From Novosphingobium profundi (GTDB lineage: Bacteria; Pseudomonadota; Alphaproteobacteria; Sphingomonadales; Sphingomonadaceae): a stretch of DNA of 64,000 bases. Below the pieces are notes generated by a model. It was given only the letters and a program-made list of their open reading frames with translations, made no database searches and had not been told where the DNA came from. The position numbers were made by a program, and so were the translations under genes. The stretch lies in NCBI RefSeq assembly GCF_018491765.1, contig NZ_JABWCU010000013.1, forward strand, positions 124,001-188,000. The letters run 5' to 3'. Shown here one piece after another: positions 1-8,904 of the stretch; positions within the stretch are counted from its first letter, which is position 1; each line of letters opens with the position of its first letter.

Positions 1-770
1 GTGATCGCCCCGTCGTCGGCGAAGGCGTGGCAGGCGATCATCAGTGAGGAGGGAAACGGCCAGGGCTGGCTGGCGATATAGGTCACGTCGCGCACGCGCA
101 CACCCGCCTCCTCGAACGTCTCGCGCGCGACGGCCTCCTCGATCGTCTCGCCCGGCTCGACGAAGCCCGCGAGTGCGGAATAGCGCCCCTCGGGAAAGCG
201 CGGCTGGCGGCCCATGAGCAGCCTGCCCTCGTGCTCGACGGTCATGATCGTCACCGGATCGACGCGCGGGAAGTGCTGCGCGCCGCAGGCCTTGGAGGTG
301 CAGCTGCGCTGCCAGCCGCCCTTGTCGAGCACGGTGGGCGATCCGCATTGCGCGCAAAAGCGGTGGCGCGCGTGCCAGGAGACCAGCGCGCGCGCGCCGC
401 CGTAGATCGCCAGCTCGTCGGCGGGCAGGACCGCCATCGCGTTCCAGCTCGCCGGCCCCGCGTGCGGGCTGCCGCCAGGGGGAAGCTGTGGCACGGGCAC
501 GAAGCAGCCGCGCGCCTCGTCCCCCTCGCCCATGACCCCGAGCAGGATCAGTTCAGCCCCGTCCGTCCCGCTTGCGATGCCGTCCCAGACCAGCCGCTCC
601 TCCTCGTCGAGGACCGGATCGAGACCGTCGAGCCGCAGCACGCGGGCCCGCGCGTCCTGCAAGGCGGCGATCGCCTCAGGGTCGTTGCGGATGGGGTCGG
701 CGCGGTCGAGTGGCGAACCCGCGTAGGCGACGGGCGCGAGCCGGGGCCTTGCGGCGAGGGCACAGGTCAT
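1..770 (-). CDS. nudC: NADH pyrophosphatase NudC (3' part beyond the window edge)
   Basis: Nudix hydrolase that splits NADH or NAD-capped RNA into NMN and AMP parts. About 256 codons are visible from the ATG at 770; the C-terminus lies off the left edge. A zinc ribbon (C-x2-C, then C-x4-C) sits near residues 137-160, a full Nudix box (G-x5-E-x7-RE-x2-EE-x-G) near 200-223, and the NudC hallmark SQPWPFP follows near 230. The hallmark is what separates NudC from other Nudix enzymes. The start has GGAGAAAAG just upstream and lies 2 bp after the stop of the serine hydrolase, so the two are cotranscribed. Family assignment is firm; whether NADH or capped RNA is the main substrate cannot be told from sequence. 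Confidence 0.93.
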   Translation of the reverse strand, partial: MTCALAARPRLAPVAYAGSPLDRADPIRNDPEAIAALQDARARVLRLDGLDPVLDEEERLVWDGIASGTDGAELILLGVMGEGDEARGCFVPVPQLPPGGSPHAGPASWNAMAVLPADELAIYGGARALVSWHARHRFCAQCGSPTVLDKGGWQRSCTSKACGAQHFPRVDPVTIMTVEHEGRLLMGRQPRFPEGRYSALAGFVEPGETIEEAVARETFEEAGVRVRDVTYIASQPWPFPSSLMIACHAFADDGAI

Positions 771-772
771 CT

Positions 773-2083
773 TCAGCTTTTCTCCAGGAGCGCGGTCACG
801 TCGGCCTTCAGCGCCGACTGGAATTCGGGGAGCAGTTCGCTCGCATTGGGGGGCATGAACTGGACGAAGAGCTGCGAGCGAAGCCCGCGCGCCATGTCGA
901 CCATCGCCACCGTGCCCGCCGCGCCGGCCCAGCCGTAGATGCCGCCTTCCGCGCCCATTCCCACGCGCCCGCCCGCGCCGAAGCCCGACGGGTTGCCGTT
1001 GGTGACCGGACCCGCGACGCCGGTGGGCAGGAGATTGCTGGTCCCCGTGCGCACCGCCTCTTCGGCCAGGACGCGCGTGCCATCGATCGTGCCCAGTTGG
1101 GCAAGCAGGCGCAGGAAGCGGTCGTAATCGCGCGGCGAGGACACCAGCCCCGCCCCGCCGAAGGGAAACGGCGGGGGATCGAGGAAGATCGAGGTGGCCC
1201 CCTCGTCGATCGGCACCAGCCCCTGGCCCAGGGCTGCGTAATTGGTGGTGAGGCGATGCGCCTCGGCTTTGGGAACCTGGAACCAGGTGCTGGTCATTCC
1301 GGCGGGCTCGAAGATCGTCTCAGCCAGGTAGCGGTCGAAAGGCTGGCCGGAGGCGACCTCGATCACGCGGCCCATGAGATCGAGCCCCATCGAGTAACTC
1401 CAGCGCGTCCCCGGATCGGCGACGAGCGGCACCGTGGCCAGGCGGTCGGCGAACGCGGCCAGGCTGTGCGCGGGTTCGCCGCTGAAAATGCCAGGCACCT
1501 TCAACCGGCTGATCTGCCCCGGGATCAGCCCCTTGTCCTCCATCAGCGTCTTGATCGGACCTTTCTGGACGATGGTATAGCCGATCCCCGAGGTATGGGT
1601 CATCAACTCGCGCAAGGTGATCGCGCTCGGCGCTTCATGAAGCGCGGTAATCGAGCCGTCGTAGCTGTCCTGAACCTGCATGTGGCGATAGGCGGGAAGG
1701 ATCTCGTGGAGCGGCTGGTCGAGGCTTAGCCGCCCCTCGGCAATGAGGTTCATCGCGGCCATCGCGGTGATCGGCTTGGTCATCGAATAGATGCGAAACA
1801 GGCTGTCCGCGCGCATCGCGTCGCCATCGGCGAAGCCTTCGCTGCCCGAGAGGACATATTCGGGCTCCTGCCCGGGCAGGCCGAGCGAGCCGATCATGCC
1901 GGGAAACTTGCCCGGTCCGGTCCAGCGCGCCAGCAACGCGCGAACCCGTGGGAGCAGTTCGGGGCTCTCGGCCGCGCGGGCGAGGCGCGGCAGGAGCGCC
2001 GCGCCGAGACCCGCCGCGGCGCCCATCGCCAGCAGCCGGCGGCGGTCCATCGCGGCAGCGAGGACGTGCGGTCGATGCATCAT
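773..2083 (-). CDS. Beta-lactamase-like serine hydrolase (esterase/class C fold)
   Basis: A 436-residue member of the beta-lactamase/esterase (class C, PF00144) family. The N-terminus carries a twin-arginine-like stretch (RRRLLAMG) and a hydrophobic segment ending in ALARA-type residues, so export by Tat is likely. The SxxK nucleophile motif SMTK lies near residue 98 and a YSM tyrosine motif near 230, matching the YxN position. The first ATG overlaps the mutY stop (ATGA) and has GGGAGAAG 5 nt upstream; a second Met directly before RRR is an alternative start. Family members hydrolyse esters, peptides or beta-lactams, and nothing here shows which. It is translationally coupled to mutY upstream and nudC downstream. 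Confidence 0.85.
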   Translation of the reverse strand: MMHRPHVLAAAMDRRRLLAMGAAAGLGAALLPRLARAAESPELLPRVRALLARWTGPGKFPGMIGSLGLPGQEPEYVLSGSEGFADGDAMRADSLFRIYSMTKPITAMAAMNLIAEGRLSLDQPLHEILPAYRHMQVQDSYDGSITALHEAPSAITLRELMTHTSGIGYTIVQKGPIKTLMEDKGLIPGQISRLKVPGIFSGEPAHSLAAFADRLATVPLVADPGTRWSYSMGLDLMGRVIEVASGQPFDRYLAETIFEPAGMTSTWFQVPKAEAHRLTTNYAALGQGLVPIDEGATSIFLDPPPFPFGGAGLVSSPRDYDRFLRLLAQLGTIDGTRVLAEEAVRTGTSNLLPTGVAGPVTNGNPSGFGAGGRVGMGAEGGIYGWAGAAGTVAMVDMARGLRSQLFVQFMPPNASELLPEFQSALKADVTALLEKS

Positions 2084-3144
2084 GTCACTTCTCCCGTATG
2101 CGCCAGCGCGAGCTGCGCGGCCTTGGCAAACAGCGTGGGAAGGCCCGCCTCCGCAATTCGTTCGAGCGGCCACCATTCGCCTTCCCCGGCAGCCTCGCCC
2201 CGGTCTCCCAGATGGATCGAAACACCGAGATCGAGCGCAAAATGGCTGAACACGTGGGAAACGCGCCCGGCCGGTTCCCAGCGACCCGAGAAAGGTTCGC
2301 CCCCGTCGCCGTCGCGCCGTGCGGCCCAGCCATCGTCGGGAAGCGCACGCATGCCGCCCAGCATGCCCTTGGGCGCGCGCCGCACCAGCCAGACGTGGTC
2401 GACGCCCGCGATCTGCCGCTCGATCCAGAACGCGCGTCCGGTGCGGGTGGGCTTGGCTTTCTTGGGCGCCTTGACCGGAAGCGCGGCCGGATCGCCCGAG
2501 GCGCGCGCCTCGCACGCACCCGCCAGCGGGCAGAGCAGGCAGCGCGGCTCGCGCACCGTGCAGATCGCCGAACCCAGGTCCATCATCGCCTGCGCGAAGT
2601 CGCCCGCGCGCTCTTCGGGCGTGATCGTCTCGGTCCTGGAGCGAATCAACGGGCGACTGGCGGGCAGCGGCTCGGCAATCGCGAAAAGCCGCGAGACGAC
2701 CCGCTCGACATTGGCGTCGACCACCACCGCGCGACGTCCGAACGCGATCGCGGCGATGGCCGCAGCGGTATAAGGGCCAAGGCCCGGCAGCGCGCGCAGG
2801 CCCTCCTCGGTTTCGGGAAAGCGTCCCCCGCGTGCCGCCACTTCGCGCGCGCAGGCCAGCAGGTTGCGCGCGCGGGCGTAGTAGCCAAGGCCCGCCCAGG
2901 CAGCCATCACGTCCTCGTCGCGCGCCGCGGCAAGGTCCTCGACGCGCGGCCAGAGCGTGGTGAATTTGGCGAAATAGTCCTTCACCGCCGCCACCGTGGT
3001 CTGCTGGAGCATGACCTCGGACAGCCACACGCGGTAGGGTTCGGGCGCGGGCGTGCCGGGCGGCGCGCGCCAGGGCAGCGCGCGGGCATTCGCGTCGTAC
3101 CAGTCGAGAAGCAGGCGGGCGGGATTTTCGGAACTGGCGTCCAT
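2080..3144 (-). CDS. mutY: A/G-specific adenine glycosylase MutY
   Basis: Base-excision repair enzyme that removes adenine mispaired with 8-oxoguanine. The 354-residue protein has the helix-hairpin-helix LPGLGPYTA followed by the catalytic-Asp region (VVVDANVERV), an MLQQTT motif near residue 45 and a [4Fe-4S] cluster motif C-x6-C-x2-C-x5-C near 192-208. A C-terminal Nudix-like domain follows, as expected for 8-oxoG recognition. The ATG at 3144 (MDASSENP) starts right at the conserved N-terminus; an in-frame Met ten codons upstream is less likely. The stop overlaps the next gene. A divergent gene, 3188 on the plus strand, begins 43 bp away, so a shared promoter region lies between. Confidence 0.96.
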   Translation of the reverse strand: MDASSENPARLLLDWYDANARALPWRAPPGTPAPEPYRVWLSEVMLQQTTVAAVKDYFAKFTTLWPRVEDLAAARDEDVMAAWAGLGYYARARNLLACAREVAARGGRFPETEEGLRALPGLGPYTAAAIAAIAFGRRAVVVDANVERVVSRLFAIAEPLPASRPLIRSRTETITPEERAGDFAQAMMDLGSAICTVREPRCLLCPLAGACEARASGDPAALPVKAPKKAKPTRTGRAFWIERQIAGVDHVWLVRRAPKGMLGGMRALPDDGWAARRDGDGGEPFSGRWEPAGRVSHVFSHFALDLGVSIHLGDRGEAAGEGEWWPLERIAEAGLPTLFAKAAQLALAHTGEVT

Positions 3145-3187
3145 GCACACCCTATGGCATTGGAGGCCGCGCAAGGAAACGGGTCAG

Positions 3188-3778
3188 ATGGATCGCAAGC
3201 ACACCGAGGAAATGGAAAAGAGTTCGGGCAAGGTTGCCGGCAAGGGCAAGGGAACGGGCAAAGGCCCCGCCACGCCCAAGACGTTCGAGCGCACGCGCGG
3301 CGGGCAGGCCCGCGCCATCTCCGACCTCATGCCCAATGTCGGGCGCACCGCCTTTCGTCGCTTCGGCTTCGTCCAGTCGAGCGTGGTCACGCGCTGGCCC
3401 GAGATCGTCGGGGCGCGCCACGCCCGGGTGTGCATGCCCGAGGCGATCCGCTTCGCCCCCGGCGAGAAGTGCGACGGCATCCTCCAGCTGGTGGTCCGCC
3501 CCGCCCACGCCACGCTCATCCAGCACGTCGTTCCCGAGATCGTCGAGCGGGTGAACCGCTTCTTCGGCTACAAGGCCGTGGCCAAGGTCAAGATCCGGCA
3601 AGGCGAGGTTAAGCCGCCACCTGCTTCCGTGCAAAGAACTGCGCCGCCTTCGCTCAAACCGGTTCCCTACGAACTGGGCGAATCGCTGCGCGACATCGGC
3701 GATCCCGAGCTGCGCGCCGTGCTCGAATCGCTGGCCCGCAGCATGGGCGCGCAAGCTGATCGGAACGACGAGACATGA
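3188..3778 (+). CDS. DUF721/DciA-like protein
   Basis: A 196-residue protein with a Lys/Gly-rich basic N-terminus (about 35 residues) and a DUF721 domain (residues 40-140) recognisable by RFGF..VV.RWPEIVG and a hydrophobic strand region ILQLVVRPAHATLIQHV. DUF721 proteins such as DciA load or interact with the replicative helicase DnaB in bacteria that lack DnaC. Whether this copy has that role is inferred from family only. The start chosen, MDRKHTEE, follows the mutY divergent spacer; a longer ORF extends upstream but would overlap the mutY coding start. The stop overlaps the following thioredoxin ATG (ATGA), so the two are coupled. Confidence 0.85.
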   Translation: MDRKHTEEMEKSSGKVAGKGKGTGKGPATPKTFERTRGGQARAISDLMPNVGRTAFRRFGFVQSSVVTRWPEIVGARHARVCMPEAIRFAPGEKCDGILQLVVRPAHATLIQHVVPEIVERVNRFFGYKAVAKVKIRQGEVKPPPASVQRTAPPSLKPVPYELGESLRDIGDPELRAVLESLARSMGAQADRNDET

Positions 3779-4557
3779 TTTCCGCCTTCACTACCCGTTT
3801 CCTGCCGGTCCTCGCGGGCCTCGGCCTTGCCACTGCGACGCTGGCGGGCCCCGCTCTGGCGGCCAGCCCGGCCAAGCCCGCGCAGGCGAGCCAGGTGACC
3901 GTCACCGGCAACGGCAGCTTCACTCTGGGCAACCCGCAGGCCCCGGTGAAGGTGACCGAGTTCATCAGCTACACCTGCCCGCACTGCGCCGTGCTGCACA
4001 AGGACGCGGACGCGGCCTTGCGCGCCGGCCTGATCCCGCAGGGCAAAGTCGCGCTCACCGTCTCGAACCTGGTGCGCAACCCGGTCGACATCGCCATCGC
4101 CCTGCTGACCGCCTGCGGCGATCCCAAGGGCTTCTTCCCCCGCCACGACGCGTTCCTTTCCAGCCAGGACACCTGGCTGCCCAAGGCGGCCGCGGCCACC
4201 CCCGAACAGCGCGCCCGCTGGAACGCGGGCGAACTGCCCGATCGCCTCAAGGCGATCTCCGGTGATCTGGGCTTCTATCCGATGATCGCCCGCTTCGGCG
4301 TGAACCGCGCCAAGGCCGAGCAGTGCCTCGCCAACAAGGCCGAGCTCGACCAGATCATGGCGCAGTACAAGCAGGCGGGCGACTTCAAGTTCGCCGGCAC
4401 GCCCGGCATCGTCGTCAACGGCAAGGTCGTCTATCTCGAGGAGAACGGCAAGCTCGTGCTCGGCGACGATGGCGCGCCCTTGCAGGCGACCCAATGGAAG
4501 GACATGTCACAAGCGATCAACCGCGCGCTGTCCGCCAATCGCGCCGGACAGATCTGA
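3775..4557 (+). CDS. Periplasmic DsbA-family thioredoxin-fold protein
   Basis: A 260-residue exported protein with a signal peptide (residues 1-30, ending ALAA) and a thioredoxin/DsbA domain carrying the redox pair C68-P-H-C71. The C-terminal half has the family's cis-Pro loop (FAGTPGIVVNGKVV). DsbA-like proteins oxidise or reshuffle cysteines in envelope proteins; a CPHC active site is the classical oxidase type. Its start overlaps the DUF721 stop by 4 bp. A paralogous lipoprotein follows directly, so this operon encodes two related periplasmic thiol enzymes ahead of smc, a known sphingomonad arrangement. Confidence 0.88.
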   Translation: MISAFTTRFLPVLAGLGLATATLAGPALAASPAKPAQASQVTVTGNGSFTLGNPQAPVKVTEFISYTCPHCAVLHKDADAALRAGLIPQGKVALTVSNLVRNPVDIAIALLTACGDPKGFFPRHDAFLSSQDTWLPKAAAATPEQRARWNAGELPDRLKAISGDLGFYPMIARFGVNRAKAEQCLANKAELDQIMAQYKQAGDFKFAGTPGIVVNGKVVYLEENGKLVLGDDGAPLQATQWKDMSQAINRALSANRAGQI

Positions 4558-4595
4558 GCCTTCCCTCAAGACCTCTCAACTGTGCAAAGATCGGT

Positions 4596-4622
4596 GCCGG
4601 GCAGGCCCTGCCCCTGCCCGGC
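4596..4622 (+). terminator. Intercistronic hairpin
   Basis: Perfect 9-bp stem, arms 4596-4604 and 4614-4622 (GCCGGGCAG / CTGCCCGGC), in the 111-bp gap between the two thioredoxin genes. There is no clear U-run, so it may be an attenuator or an mRNA-stability element rather than a full terminator. Confidence 0.4.
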
Positions 4623-4668
4623 CCTCCCGGTTTCTGCCAGAATGCCCACTCGACAAGGATTCGTGACC

Positions 4669-5436
4669 ATGACTTCCAGTGCCCTGCGCAAGATCGCCCT
4701 CGGGCTTTTCGTCGCCCCGCTCGCCCTCGGCCTCGCCGCCTGCGGCGACAAGACCACCGACGGCGCCACGGGTGACGTCACCTCGAGCGAGGCCATCGCC
4801 AGGATCGCCCCGCCCGCCGGCACCGAGTGGGCCAGCGTCATCGCCAAGACCGAGGACGGCGGCTACCGCATGGGCAACCCCGACGCCCCGATCAAGCTCG
4901 TCGAATACGGCGCGCTGTCGTGCTCGCACTGCGCCAAGTTCGCCGAGGAAAGCTTCGCCAAGCTGCGCGACGACTACATCGCCAGCGGCCGCGTGAGCTA
5001 CGAAATCCGCTTCTTCATGCTCAACCCCTACGACTTCTCGGCGACGATGCTGGCGACCTGCGGCTCGGACGAGGCCGTGATCCCGCTTGCCGAGCAGTTC
5101 TGGGCCTGGCAGCCCAACATGTTCGACAACCTCCAGAAGGCAGGCCAGGACAAGCTCCAGGCGATCTCCTCGCTGCCGCGCGACAAGCAGTTCGCCGCGC
5201 TCGCCGACGTCGCGGGCATGAGCGACTTCTTCGCCTCGCGCGGCATCTCCAAGGACCAGGGCGCGCAGTGCCTCGCCAAGAGCGAGACCGCGCAGGCCTT
5301 CGCCGACGCCACCGACAAGGCGGGCAAGGAAAAGGACATCACCGGCACGCCCACCTTCTTCATCAACAACACCAAGGTCGGCTCGGTCGAATGGCCCGCG
5401 CTCGAAGCCAAGCTGCAGCAGGCCGGCGCGCGCTGA
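4669..5436 (+). CDS. DsbA-family thioredoxin lipoprotein
   Basis: A 255-residue protein with a lipoprotein signal: hydrophobic residues 8-24 then the lipobox LAAC with Cys25, so it should be membrane-anchored after lipidation. The thioredoxin-fold domain holds C85-S-H-C88, and the cis-Pro loop is ITGTPTFFIN. The CSHC pair differs from the CPHC of its upstream paralogue, which usually shifts redox potential, so the two may have different partners. The ATG at 4669 is preceded by AAGGA at good spacing and starts the signal peptide; an in-frame Met 29 codons upstream would add a non-signal extension and was rejected. Confidence 0.88.
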   Translation: MTSSALRKIALGLFVAPLALGLAACGDKTTDGATGDVTSSEAIARIAPPAGTEWASVIAKTEDGGYRMGNPDAPIKLVEYGALSCSHCAKFAEESFAKLRDDYIASGRVSYEIRFFMLNPYDFSATMLATCGSDEAVIPLAEQFWAWQPNMFDNLQKAGQDKLQAISSLPRDKQFAALADVAGMSDFFASRGISKDQGAQCLAKSETAQAFADATDKAGKEKDITGTPTFFINNTKVGSVEWPALEAKLQQAGAR

Positions 5437-5443
5437 TGATTCC

Positions 5444-5481
5444 GGCGGCCCTTCCCACCCCTTCGGGGGCCTAGGGCCGCC
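5444..5481 (+). promoter_or_regulatory. Stem-loop abutting the smc start codon
   Basis: Arms GGCGGCCC (5444-5451) and GGGCCGCC (5474-5481) pair perfectly; inside them CCCC-TTCG-GGGG (5458-5469) forms a second stem with a UUCG loop. The outer stem ends one base before the smc ATG at 5482, and no Shine-Dalgarno sequence is visible outside it. It could end the upstream transcript or limit smc translation. This is an inference from pairing only. Confidence 0.5.
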
Positions 5482-8400
5482 ATGCATTTCCGGCGTCTCA
5501 AGCTCAGCGGCTTCAAGAGCTTCGTCGAACCCAGCGAACTGCACATCGAACCGGGCCTCACCGGGATCGTGGGGCCCAACGGCTGCGGCAAGTCCAACCT
5601 GCTCGAAGCGCTGCGCTGGGTCATGGGCGAAAGCTCGCCCAAGTCGATGCGCGGCGGGGGTATGGAGGACGTGATCTTCGCGGGCACCTCGCAGCGTCCC
5701 CCGCGCGCCTTCGCCGAAGTCGTCCTCCAGGCCCGCACCGCGGGCAACGACGAGCTCGAGGTGGTACGCCGGATCGAGCGCGGCGCGGGCTCGGCCTACC
5801 GCGTCAACGGGCGCGACGTGCGCGCCAAGGACGTTGCGCTGATCTTCGCCGACGCCGCCACCGGCGCGCACAGCCCCGCGCTCGTCAGCCAGGGGCGCAT
5901 CGCCGCGGTCGTCTCGGCCAAGCCTGCCGAACGGCGCGCCATGCTGGAAGACGCCGCCGGAATCTCGGGCCTCCACGTGCGGCGCAAGGACGCCGAGCAG
6001 AAATTGCGCGCGACCGAGGCCAACCTCGCCCGGCTCGAGGACATCATGGCCGGGCTCGACAAGCAGGTCGCCGCGCTGCGCCGCCAGGCGAAGTCGGCCG
6101 AGCGCTACAAGCATCTTTCGCAGGAAATCCGTCTCGCCGAAGCGCGGCTCGTCTTCGCGCGCTGGCGCGCCGCGGCCGCCGCCGCCGAGAGCGCCAAGGC
6201 CGAAGCCGAGGCCGCCGATACCCACGTGGGCACTGCCCAGCGCACCGCGTTCGAGGCCCAGAAGGCGCAAGGCCAGACCGCCCAGGCGCTCGTCACCGCG
6301 CGCGACGAGCAGACCGACCGGCGCGACGACGTCCAGGCGCAGGCTCACCGCCTCGCCACCCTGGCCGGTCAGCTCGAAAGCGCCGAGGAGCGACTCGCCG
6401 ACCTCGACCGCCAGAAGGCGCGCCTCAGCGAAGATCGCGGCGATGCCGACCGCATCACGCGCGACGCCGCCGAGGCGCTGGCCCGCCTCGAAAGAGAGCT
6501 CTCCGAGGGGAAGGCCCGCCTTGCCGAGGACGAGGCCGAACGCCCGCGCCTCGCCAATGCGCTCGAAGGCATCGAGCGCGCCGCGCGCGAGGCCGAACTC
6601 GATCTCGCGCAGGCCAGTGCCGCGCAGGCCGGGCTCGAGGCCGAATGGCGCATCGCCGCCGCCGAACGCACGCAGGCGCAAGCCCGCCTCGACCGCCTCG
6701 CCGAGGAAGCGCGCCGCCTCGAGGCACAGCGCGCAGAGCTGGCCCGGACGGGCGATCTCGACGCTGCGGTGCACGCGACGAAGGCCGAGGCCGAAGCGGC
6801 CGCGCGGACCCTCGCCCAGGCCCGCGCGGCGCTCGAAGCGCTCCAGACGCGCAAGACCCACCTCCAGGCCGAACGCGACGCCGCTGCGTCCGCGCTCGCG
6901 GCCGCCAGGGCCGATCTTACCGGCGTCGAACGCGAGCACACCGCGCTCGTGCGCGACCGCGAGGCGCGCGCGAAAGGCGCCAAGGCGGCGCACGGATTGC
7001 CCGTCGCGATCGAGGCGCTGCGCGCCGCCCCCGGTTACGAACGCGCGCTCGCCGCCGTGCTGGGCCGCGACGCCAAAGCCCCGCTCGGGCTCGTCGAAAA
7101 CGCCGAAGGGCGCTTCTGGAACGGCGCCGACGTGCCCGAGCCGGTGCCCGACAGTCTGGCCCACCACGTGCCGCAATGCCCGCCCCAGCTCGCCGCGCGC
7201 CTCGCGCTCGTGCATGTCGCGCGGGACGACGACGGGCGCGCGCTGGCCCCCGGCCAATGGCTGGTGACGCTGGCCGGTGTGCTGCGCCGCTGGGACGGCT
7301 TCGTCGCGCACGGCGAAGGCGCGGCCGAGGCAGCGCGGCTCGAGGCCGAGAACCGCCTTGGCGAACTGGAAGAACGCCTGCCGGCGCTCGGCGCCGCCGT
7401 CTCCGAGGCCGAGGCGGCGCTGAGCGCCGCGCAAGCCCAACTCACCACGCTCCAGACCCAGGCCATCGCCGCCGAACGGGCCATCGCCGAGGCCGCGAAC
7501 GCGGAGCGCTCCGCGCTGCGCGCGCTCGACGAGGCCGAACACGCCCGCCAGCGCCACGCCGCGCGGGCCGCCGAAATCGCGACCGCCGCCAGCGAACTGG
7601 CCGAACGCCAGGAAACCGCGCGCCGCGAACGGCACGAGGCCGAGGCCCGGCAGGAAGCCTTGCCCGATCCGCAAGCCGGGCGCGACGCGCTCGAAGCGGC
7701 CAAGGCGCACAACGCCGAGGCCCGCCAGGCGCACCAGAACGCCGCCGCCGCGCTCGCCGCGCACGACCAGGCGCTGGCCGTCGCGCGCGAACGCACGGCC
7801 GCGCAAGCCAGCGACATTCGTGGTTGGCAGGCCCGCGCGGGCGATGCCGCAAGCCGCCTCGCGCAAATGGCCGGTCGGCTCGACGAGATCGCGACCGAGC
7901 GCGCGGTGGTTGCGGCCAAGCCCGAAGCGCTGATGGAGCAGATCGAGCAAGCGGAGGTGGTCCGCCTGCGCCTGGGCGACGAACTCGCCGCGGCCGAAGC
8001 CGCCGTGACGGCGGCGGTCGAGGCCGCGCGTCAAGCCGACACCGCGCTCGCCGCCAGCCAGGAAGCGCTCGCCAGCGCGCGCGAAGCCCGCGCGGGTGCC
8101 AGCGCGCGCGCCGAAAACGAGGACGCGCGCCGCCTCGAGATGACCCGCCTTTCGGGCGAGCGCTTCCAGTGCCCGCCTCCGCTCCTGCCCGAACGCTTCG
8201 CTTTCGCCTCGGCGCAGGTGCGCTCGGCCGAAGCCGAGAACGCGGCGATGGAAGGCCTCAGCGCCGACCGCGAGCGGCTCGGCCCGGTCAACCTCGTCGC
8301 CGCCGACGAACTCGCCGAAGCCGAGGCGCGGCTCGGCACCTCGGTCTCGGAGAAAGAGGAGTTGGCCGAGGCCGTCAACCGCCTGCGCGGCTCGATCGGC

Positions 8401-8904
8401 AATCTCAACCGCGAGGGGCGCGAGCGCCTGCGCGCCGCCTTCGAGGCGGTCGACCAGCACTTCCAGCGGCTCTTCACCAAGCTCTTCCTGGGCGGCCAGG
8501 CCCACCTTGCCTTCGTCGATTCGGACGATCCGCTCGAAGCCGGGCTCGAGATCTACGCCCAGCCGCCGGGCAAGCGCCTGCAATCGCTGACGCTGCTTTC
8601 GGGGGGTGAGCAGGCGCTGACCGCGGTCGCTCTCGTCTTCGCGCTGTTCCTCACCAATCCCGCGCCGATCTGCGTGCTCGACGAAGTCGACGCCCCGCTC
8701 GACGACGCCAATGTCGAGCGCTTCTGCGACCTGCTCGAGGCGATGACGCGCGAAACGCAGACCCGCTACCTCATCGTCACCCACAATGCGGTGACGATGA
8801 GCCGGATGCACCGCCTGTTCGGGGTGACGATGGTCGAGAAGGGGGTCTCGCGGCTGGTCAGTGTCGACCTGGGCGGTGCGGAGGAACTCCTCGCGGCCGA
8901 GTAG
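5482..8904 (+). CDS. smc: Chromosome segregation protein SMC
   Basis: A 1140-residue SMC ATPase, a normal length for the family. The Walker A motif GPNGCGKSN is at residues 31-39, followed by long Ala/Glu/Arg-rich coiled coils, a hinge around residues 500-620, and a C-terminal head with the ABC signature LSGGEQ near 1039 and Walker B VLDEVDAPLDD near 1064. SMC forms a ring-shaped dimer that, with ScpA and ScpB, extrudes DNA loops and compacts the origin region. scpAB are not in this window. It is the last gene of the DUF721-thioredoxin run. A 1472-codon open frame on the opposite strand is a GC-driven shadow of this gene. Confidence 0.97.
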   Translation: MHFRRLKLSGFKSFVEPSELHIEPGLTGIVGPNGCGKSNLLEALRWVMGESSPKSMRGGGMEDVIFAGTSQRPPRAFAEVVLQARTAGNDELEVVRRIERGAGSAYRVNGRDVRAKDVALIFADAATGAHSPALVSQGRIAAVVSAKPAERRAMLEDAAGISGLHVRRKDAEQKLRATEANLARLEDIMAGLDKQVAALRRQAKSAERYKHLSQEIRLAEARLVFARWRAAAAAAESAKAEAEAADTHVGTAQRTAFEAQKAQGQTAQALVTARDEQTDRRDDVQAQAHRLATLAGQLESAEERLADLDRQKARLSEDRGDADRITRDAAEALARLERELSEGKARLAEDEAERPRLANALEGIERAAREAELDLAQASAAQAGLEAEWRIAAAERTQAQARLDRLAEEARRLEAQRAELARTGDLDAAVHATKAEAEAAARTLAQARAALEALQTRKTHLQAERDAAASALAAARADLTGVEREHTALVRDREARAKGAKAAHGLPVAIEALRAAPGYERALAAVLGRDAKAPLGLVENAEGRFWNGADVPEPVPDSLAHHVPQCPPQLAARLALVHVARDDDGRALAPGQWLVTLAGVLRRWDGFVAHGEGAAEAARLEAENRLGELEERLPALGAAVSEAEAALSAAQAQLTTLQTQAIAAERAIAEAANAERSALRALDEAEHARQRHAARAAEIATAASELAERQETARRERHEAEARQEALPDPQAGRDALEAAKAHNAEARQAHQNAAAALAAHDQALAVARERTAAQASDIRGWQARAGDAASRLAQMAGRLDEIATERAVVAAKPEALMEQIEQAEVVRLRLGDELAAAEAAVTAAVEAARQADTALAASQEALASAREARAGASARAENEDARRLEMTRLSGERFQCPPPLLPERFAFASAQVRSAEAENAAMEGLSADRERLGPVNLVAADELAEAEARLGTSVSEKEELAEAVNRLRGSIGNLNREGRERLRAAFEAVDQHFQRLFTKLFLGGQAHLAFVDSDDPLEAGLEIYAQPPGKRLQSLTLLSGGEQALTAVALVFALFLTNPAPICVLDEVDAPLDDANVERFCDLLEAMTRETQTRYLIVTHNAVTMSRMHRLFGVTMVEKGVSRLVSVDLGGAEELLAAE

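Noticed and set aside
773..3148. One long minus-strand reading frame joining mutY and the serine hydrolase
   Set aside because: The upstream part is a shifted frame of mutY; the two genes are distinct, with an ATGA overlap.
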